From Xanthobacteraceae bacterium (GTDB lineage: Bacteria > Pseudomonadota > Alphaproteobacteria > Rhizobiales > Xanthobacteraceae), in contig JASHPU010000117.1 of the NCBI GenBank assembly GCA_030037885.1, positions 1 through 49,331 on the forward strand: DNA of 49,331 bases, given 5' to 3'. Position 1 is the first letter of the stretch. Every line of letters starts with the position of its first letter. Below are positions 44,648 through 49,331 of the stretch, one piece after another. The notes beneath the pieces are model-generated. The model worked only from the letters and a program-made list of their open reading frames with translations. It did no database searches and had not been told where the DNA came from. The position numbers were made by a program, and so were the translations under genes.

Positions 44648-45055
44648 ATGGGAACGCTGCAATACATGAGATTGGATGAACAGGCGGAAGCCCAGGGTTC
44701 CATCGTGGCAGAACCGCTGCTGGGCACGTGGTTGAACACGAACACGGCTACACGCGGAATTCCCAAAACTGTACTGGCAGCCAAGAAGCACGGAATCGTG
44801 TTGCGGGTTTTTGCGGCGGGCAGCCAGCAGATGGTTGACTGGGGGGAAACTGCAGCCAGCATCTTCGCAGCCGACGCTTTGGCTACGGAAGCCATGGCCT
44901 TCAGCGCATTCTACGATTTCGGCTTCATGGAGACGCAGCTTCAAGGACACGTGAGGCAAGGGGTCCTCATCATCGCGAAATTTGACAGGTTCAAAGACGA
45001 TAGCGGACGCTCGAATTATTTTTCCAAGGAGTTCTTTTATCGCACAGAGGCATAA
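44648..45055 (+). CDS. Small protein of unknown family, pair member 2
   Basis: 135 residues, ATG 16 bp after the previous stop with GGAAAGGAG upstream. It shares GTWLNTNTATRGIPKTVLAA, VDWGETAASIFAADALATEA and RFKDDSGRSNYFSKEFFYR with its neighbour. Conservation of both copies implies that each has a job. Position as first pair of the operon could mean a substrate carrier, a small enzyme or a scaffold; none can be chosen. Confidence 0.8.
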   Translation: MGTLQYMRLDEQAEAQGSIVAEPLLGTWLNTNTATRGIPKTVLAAKKHGIVLRVFAAGSQQMVDWGETAASIFAADALATEAMAFSAFYDFGFMETQLQGHVRQGVLIIAKFDRFKDDSGRSNYFSKEFFYRTEA

Positions 45056-45152
45056 ACGGAGGCATAGGAAGTTCCGAACGGGAAATATCCTGGTCCCCCT
45101 GTTGCTAAGAACCACTTCGGCTCCTTGTGGACCAAATACGAACCAGAGGCGG

Positions 45153-46265
45153 ATGATGTCTGTCAGATTCCACTGGAGCTTGTCTCAGGTTGGCGACAAA
45201 TTAAGAAGGGCCAATGCCACCGTCGACATGAAGGGCCTGTTCAGCCTGGAAACGCAGACCGAATTCTGCCGCGCGGCTGAAGAGAGTGGGATCGATTCGT
45301 TGCTGATGGCTTTCGGCTTTACCCGGCCAGATCCCGCAGTGCTGTCCGCCGCCCTGGGCATGGAAACAAAGAAAATCAAATTCATGGTTGCCTGCCGTCC
45401 CGGAGTCACTTCTCCGACGGCGTTTGTGCAGCAAATCAACACAATCTCAGCCCTCACGAATGGCCGTGTTCATATCAACATTGTTACCGGCCACTCTCCC
45501 CATGAGCTTCGCTACTACGGAGACTCGCTCGACCACGACCAGCGCTACCAGCGCACCGACGAATTTCTCAGCGTGTGCCGGGCTTTTTGGCGGCGAGATG
45601 GAGAAGTAAATTTCGAGGGCCGATACTATCAAATCCAGAATGGAAGATTGAATACGCCCTTTGTCTCCGGAGAGCGGCAGTCGCCGGAAATCTTTATCGG
45701 CGGCAATTCCGAGTTGGCGGAGCGGCTTGCAATCAAACACGCAAACTGCCTCTGGCGTTTTGCTGACAGCCCCGAAAATCTGCGTTCTCGAATCCCGGAG
45801 ATCACGAGCCAGGGAACCGAGGTAGGCCTGCTGGTTTCTATTCTGGCGAGACCGACAAGGGAAGCCGCAGTGCGTGACGCCAACGCCATGGTTCGGTCGC
45901 TCGCGGCCAAACAGCAATTCGGCAAGGAATTCGCGCAAAGAACCGACTCCATAGCATACCGATCGACTCTGGCGCTGGCCGAAAAAAGCGACTCCCAATG
46001 GCTCACTCCGTGGCTGTGGACTGGCGCCATTCCTTATCTGGGATCGCCGGCCATCGCGCTGGTCGGCGGCCCGGAAGAAATCGCGTCGGCCATTCTCGAA
46101 TACAAAGAAATCGGCATATCGCAATTCCTGTTTATGGGCTGGCCAGATCTCGACGAAATGACTTTTTTCGGCAGGGAAGTTCTGCCCCTCATAAGAGATA
46201 GAGAGGCGGAACTCGCCGGCGCCGCCCAGGTGCGCGGCCGGAGGTTTACTTATGGCAGTTGCTGA
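45153..46265 (+). CDS. SsuD-like FMNH2-dependent monooxygenase, pair member 1
   Basis: 370 residues from the ATG at 45153 (45156 also possible). It belongs to the alkanesulfonate monooxygenase branch of the luciferase family: ACRPGVTSPTAFVQQINTIS, GRVHINIVTGHSPHELRYYG, HDQRYQRTDEFLSV, VNFEGRYYQI, PEIFIGGNSELAERLA. SsuD enzymes cleave a C-S bond with FMNH2 and O2, but relatives oxidise other substrates. It overlaps the next paralogue by 14 bp. FMNH2 would come from the reductase at 42992. Confidence 0.87.
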   Translation: MMSVRFHWSLSQVGDKLRRANATVDMKGLFSLETQTEFCRAAEESGIDSLLMAFGFTRPDPAVLSAALGMETKKIKFMVACRPGVTSPTAFVQQINTISALTNGRVHINIVTGHSPHELRYYGDSLDHDQRYQRTDEFLSVCRAFWRRDGEVNFEGRYYQIQNGRLNTPFVSGERQSPEIFIGGNSELAERLAIKHANCLWRFADSPENLRSRIPEITSQGTEVGLLVSILARPTREAAVRDANAMVRSLAAKQQFGKEFAQRTDSIAYRSTLALAEKSDSQWLTPWLWTGAIPYLGSPAIALVGGPEEIASAILEYKEIGISQFLFMGWPDLDEMTFFGREVLPLIRDREAELAGAAQVRGRRFTYGSC

Positions 46266-47409
46266 AACTTTGCATAGCCCTTCGGTGGAAGCGCAGAGCA
46301 AGCCGTTGCGGTTTCACTGGCGGCTGCCTTATGCCGGCGAGAGTGCGGGCATGGCAATGGCAGACCAGGCGACGGCAGCCGCCATCGGCATGCCCGACCC
46401 TAAGGCACAAATCGAGTTCTGCCGCCACGCGGAAGAATGCGGCATCGATTCGCTGTTGGTCGATTTCGGATTCGCCAAACCCGATCCCATGCTTCTGGCC
46501 GCGATATTGGGGCAGGGCGCGCGCAAGATTAAATTCATTCTCGCTTATCGTTCCGGCCTCTTTTCTCCAGCCATGTTTGTCCAGCAACTGAATACCCTGT
46601 CGGCGCTGATTGATGGCCGGTTACTGCTCAACATCGTGGCCGGATACTCGCCCGAAGAGCAGCGCGGCTATGGGGATTTCCTGTCTCATGATGAACGGTA
46701 CGAGCGAACGGAAGAATTTTTGGCTGCCTGTCGTACTTTTTGGAATGGAGGAGCAGAGGTCAATTTCGCCGGCAAACACTACCGGATCGAAAAGGGAAAA
46801 TTGAAAACGCCTTTTGTCTCACGTGACCGGTCATCACCTGAAATCATCATCGGCGGCGGCTCAACCCAGGCGCAAAAGCTTGCCCTAAGGGAAGGGACCT
46901 GTTGGATGCAATTAGCTGATGCGCCAGAGAAGATACGAGCGGGTGTTTCCACAGTGCTTGCGAGCGGCGTAGAAGCGGGATTGCGGCTGTGCATGATCAG
47001 CAGGCCCACACACCAGGGGGCCATGGAAGCGGCCCGCGCTCTTATCGGCGACGAGCACCACGCAAGAAAATTAGACGGACAAACAGCGTTCATCCAGAAA
47101 ACTGATTCCGTGTCATTCAAGGCGGCCTATCAACGGGGCGACAACGAGTGGCTCACGCCTACTCTATGGACCGGCGCAGTTCGGGTTCAGGGACCCACTG
47201 CGATTTCGCTCGTAGGCTCGCCCGCAGAAATTGCGGATGCGATTATGGAATACAAAGACATCGGCATCTCACAGTTTATTCTTTCCGGGTGGCCAAAGCT
47301 GGCCGAAATGACTTATTTCGGTCAGCAAGTGCTGCCGCGTATCCGGCAAAGGGAGGCCGAGAGAGTTGCTCGAGGTGACGCGCGTAGCCGGACGTCGGTG
47401 ATGAATTGA
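46252..47409 (+). CDS. SsuD-like FMNH2-dependent monooxygenase, pair member 2
   Basis: 385 residues. Same subfamily as the preceding gene along the whole length: AYRSGLFSPAMFVQQLNTLS, GRLLLNIVAGYSPEEQRGYG, HDERYERTEEFLAA, VNFAGKHYRIEKGKLKTPFV, PEIIIGGGSTQAQKLA. The start overlaps the previous gene by 14 bp, so the two are translated together. They could form a heteromer or act on successive intermediates. The substrate is unknown. Confidence 0.87.
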   Translation: MAVAETLHSPSVEAQSKPLRFHWRLPYAGESAGMAMADQATAAAIGMPDPKAQIEFCRHAEECGIDSLLVDFGFAKPDPMLLAAILGQGARKIKFILAYRSGLFSPAMFVQQLNTLSALIDGRLLLNIVAGYSPEEQRGYGDFLSHDERYERTEEFLAACRTFWNGGAEVNFAGKHYRIEKGKLKTPFVSRDRSSPEIIIGGGSTQAQKLALREGTCWMQLADAPEKIRAGVSTVLASGVEAGLRLCMISRPTHQGAMEAARALIGDEHHARKLDGQTAFIQKTDSVSFKAAYQRGDNEWLTPTLWTGAVRVQGPTAISLVGSPAEIADAIMEYKDIGISQFILSGWPKLAEMTYFGQQVLPRIRQREAERVARGDARSRTSVMN

Positions 47410-47481
47410 TGATACGGCAGGAGCAACTTCAAAATTGCTGGCGGAAAAGAGCACTCCTCGAGCCTGAAAGCGAGGTCTCAC

Positions 47482-48351
47482 ATGCCTAAGTTTTTATCAA
47501 ACGATCAAACCCGCGAGTACGAACAAGATGGGGTCGTGTTCCCGATACAGGTTCTTACCCAGCAAGAAGCGGCGCAGGCCAGGGACGCCTTGGAAACCCT
47601 GAAGACCGCGCTGGGAAAGCAGGCAGACTCTCAGCGATTCAGAAACCTGCATTTCTTTCATCCCTGGGCCATGGAGCTGGCTACGCATTCTCGTGTCCTG
47701 GATGCCGTTGAAGATATCATTGGACCGGACATTCTCGTCCATGGCACCGGCCTGTTTTGGAAGCTTCCGCGAGATCCCGGCTATGTCCCATGGCATCAAG
47801 ACGGATATAATGCAAAACTGAGCGAGCAGTATGTCACCGCGTGGTTGGCTCTCACCGATAGTTCTGTCGACAACGGCTGCCTGCGGGTAGTGCGAGGCTC
47901 GCACTGCCATGGAATCTCTGCCCATGAGCTTACTGCAGTCTCTCCAGATAATATTGGCACTGGCGGGTTGGAAATTGCACGCGAAGTAGAAGAGAGTGAA
48001 GCAACGGACGTAATTCTCGGCCCGGGGGAAATGTCGCTGCACCATGTGGCCATGATCCACGGATCCAATGCCAATACTTCGGACCGGCCCCGAATTGGTT
48101 ATGCAGTGCGCTACGTGCCGCCCAGCACGCGACAGAAACTTGACCATCACCCTGTCATCCTGGCACGAGGTCAGGATCTATTCGGCCATTTTCGCCGCCT
48201 GGAGGAGCCTCCTTCTCTTTCGCTCCAAGACGCCATCGATGCACAGCAAGAACTGATGAAGTGGTCCGCCGTGCGGACAATAGACAATCCTGTGCCGTTG
48301 CCGGCCAGCACCCGTCTGCGCTGGCGAGAGCCCGGAAGCCCGGCAGCGTGA
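47482..48351 (+). CDS. Phytanoyl-CoA dioxygenase (PhyH) family enzyme, pair member 1
   Basis: 289 residues, an Fe(II)/2-oxoglutarate oxygenase. The metal triad is visible: His and Asp in PWHQDGYNA, and the distal His in AMIHGSNANTSDRPRIGYAV, where the following Arg should bind 2-oxoglutarate. The Asp is kept, so it should hydroxylate rather than halogenate (SyrB2-type halogenases have Ala or Gly there). Start YEQDGVVFPIQVL is typical of PhyH. It follows the monooxygenase pair by 72 bp. Confidence 0.9.
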   Translation: MPKFLSNDQTREYEQDGVVFPIQVLTQQEAAQARDALETLKTALGKQADSQRFRNLHFFHPWAMELATHSRVLDAVEDIIGPDILVHGTGLFWKLPRDPGYVPWHQDGYNAKLSEQYVTAWLALTDSSVDNGCLRVVRGSHCHGISAHELTAVSPDNIGTGGLEIAREVEESEATDVILGPGEMSLHHVAMIHGSNANTSDRPRIGYAVRYVPPSTRQKLDHHPVILARGQDLFGHFRRLEEPPSLSLQDAIDAQQELMKWSAVRTIDNPVPLPASTRLRWREPGSPAA

Positions 48352-48462
48352 ACCGTCCAGGTGAGGGCCTACATGGAAATCGCGTCGGGAGGCGGGCGGC
48401 AACCAATGACGATTCTCAAGGGGAAAAGAGCGCTCTCCGGCGCTGAGAGCGAGGTTTCGACA

Positions 48463-49236
48463 ATGCCCAAGGCTTTGTCACACAATCAAATCTGCGAATA
48501 CGAGCAAGATGGAGTGGTTTTCCCGATAAAGGTCCTCACCGAGGGAGAACTGGTGACTGCACGGTCCGCTTTTGAAACACTCATGAAGGCGCTGGGAGAA
48601 CGCCCGGACTCCGTACTACTCAGGCACCTTCATCTCTTTCATGGCTGGGCTCGGGACCTCGCCCTGCACCCGCGAGTGCTGGATGCCGTTGAGGATGTCA
48701 TCGGGCCGGACATTCTTCTCCATTCCAGCACGGTTTTTTGCAAGCGACAGCGAGACCCCGGGTACGTCTCATGGCACCAGGACGGGTATTACTCCGGCCT
48801 CAGTGAATTGCAGTATACGTCTGCCTGGCTGGCCCTCACAGACAGCTGTCCCGACAACGGTTGCATGCGGGTAGTCCGAGGCTCTCACCGCCAGGGAATC
48901 GTTCCCCATAATCGCGCTTTCGCCTCGCCCGACAACTTTGTCACCATGGAGATTGCGTGTCGCGTCGAGGAGAATGAAGCGACGGACGTGAATCTTGCCC
49001 CCGGGGAAATGTCATTGCACCATGTGGCCATCGTTCATGGATCAAATCCCAATGCTTCGGACCGGCCCCGAATCGGCTATGCAGTCCGCTATGTCTCGCC
49101 TCGAGTGCGCCAAAAATTAGATCATTACCCCACGATCCTGGCACGAGGCCACGACCGCTTTGGCCATTATCGTTTGCTGGAGGAACCCCCTTGCCTTCAC
49201 TCCAGGAAGCAATTGGCGCGCAGCGGGAGCTTTTGA
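48463..49236 (+). CDS. PhyH family enzyme, pair member 2, with frameshifted C-terminus
   Basis: 257 residues from the ATG at 48463; the longer open frame from 48361 is not conserved. It keeps the catalytic residues (SWHQDGYYSG; AIVHGSNPNASDRPRIGYAV). Near 49197 a single base appears lost relative to pair member 1 (CTTCA for CTTTCA). The reading then leaves the family and stops at 49236. In the +1-shifted frame the lost tail SLQEAIGAQRELLKWGAA...TPAA continues to a TGA at 49329-49331, exactly the window end. The metal site is intact, so it may still be active; a sequencing error is possible. Confidence 0.85.
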   Translation: MPKALSHNQICEYEQDGVVFPIKVLTEGELVTARSAFETLMKALGERPDSVLLRHLHLFHGWARDLALHPRVLDAVEDVIGPDILLHSSTVFCKRQRDPGYVSWHQDGYYSGLSELQYTSAWLALTDSCPDNGCMRVVRGSHRQGIVPHNRAFASPDNFVTMEIACRVEENEATDVNLAPGEMSLHHVAIVHGSNPNASDRPRIGYAVRYVSPRVRQKLDHYPTILARGHDRFGHYRLLEEPPCLHSRKQLARSGSF

Positions 49237-49331
49237 AGTGGGGCGCCGCTTCGCGGGCGACGGAGGAACAAATTCCATTGCCGGCGAGCACCCATCTGCG
49301 ATGGAGAGAGCCCGGAACTCCGGCGGCGTGA

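Noticed and set aside
47482-49236. PhyH pair as halogenases
   Set aside because: Both keep the Asp of the His-x-Asp motif, which non-haem iron halogenases replace by Ala or Gly.

Overview
The window reads as a chromosomal segment of an alphaproteobacterium, most likely of the order Hyphomicrobiales (Bradyrhizobium/Pseudolabrys-like). The reasons are GC-rich coding with strong third-position GC/C, the gene neighbourhoods trpE-ppiD-tpiA-secG-pyrG-kdsA and dacA-tmk-holB-metG-tatD-MBL hydrolase, and a dispersed palindromic repeat (ends CGTCATTGCG/CGCAATGAC) of a kind common in such genomes. The taxonomic call is inference from layout and codon use; no search was run.

Layout. 1-0.55 kb: end of an IS200/IS605-type transposase with hairpins, then a dispersed repeat. 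0.55-12.3 kb: core genes (trpE, ppiD, tpiA, secG, pyrG, kdsA) interrupted by a Tat-exported gluconate-dehydrogenase-like set (subunit 3, GMC flavoprotein, cytochrome c), plus DUF29 and NIPSNAP proteins. 12.3-15.2 kb: a WtpABC-type tungstate/molybdate importer. 15.4-18.2 kb: a broken MFS gene, then a TPP riboswitch controlling thiO-thiS-thiG. 18.2-20.1 kb: a lower-GC island with a radical SAM/SPASM maturase and a 70-residue Cys-ending candidate precursor peptide. 20.2-23.4 kb: a small zinc-ribbon-like protein, a luciferase-like oxidoreductase, a VapBC toxin-antitoxin pair, several decayed gene remnants and tRNA-Ser(UGA). 23.6-26.8 kb: pncC, a candidate small RNA with a clear terminator, a coiled-coil protein, an orphan TctC-like binding protein, and a heptamer repeat. 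26.8-34.35 kb: core genes rlpA, dacA-like, tmk, holB, metG, tatD and an MBL hydrolase.

34.4-49.3 kb is the accessory part and the most unusual. Codon use is visibly less GC-biased and IS remnants occur in it. Two arms diverge from a centre at 41.8-44.2 kb. The left arm (leftward) encodes a bifunctional AroDE-like protein whose dehydroquinase half has lost its catalytic residues, an acyl-CoA-dehydrogenase-fold flavoprotein, a SAM methyltransferase and a second oxyanion ABC transporter whose ATPase is fused to a low-molecular-weight phosphotyrosine-phosphatase/ArsC-type domain. The right arm (rightward) is built of three tandem paralogue pairs: two small proteins of unknown family, two SsuD-like FMNH2 monooxygenases and two phytanoyl-CoA-dioxygenase-type Fe(II)/2-oxoglutarate enzymes. 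The centre holds an FMN reductase and a dead IS5-type transposase between two ~400-bp inverted copies of the same upstream region. Each copy carries tandem 17-bp repeats, so both arms start from related control regions. I do not recognise this cluster as a described pathway. Flavin-dependent oxygenation followed by hydroxylation and methylation of a small molecule is a plausible reading, but the substrate is unknown.
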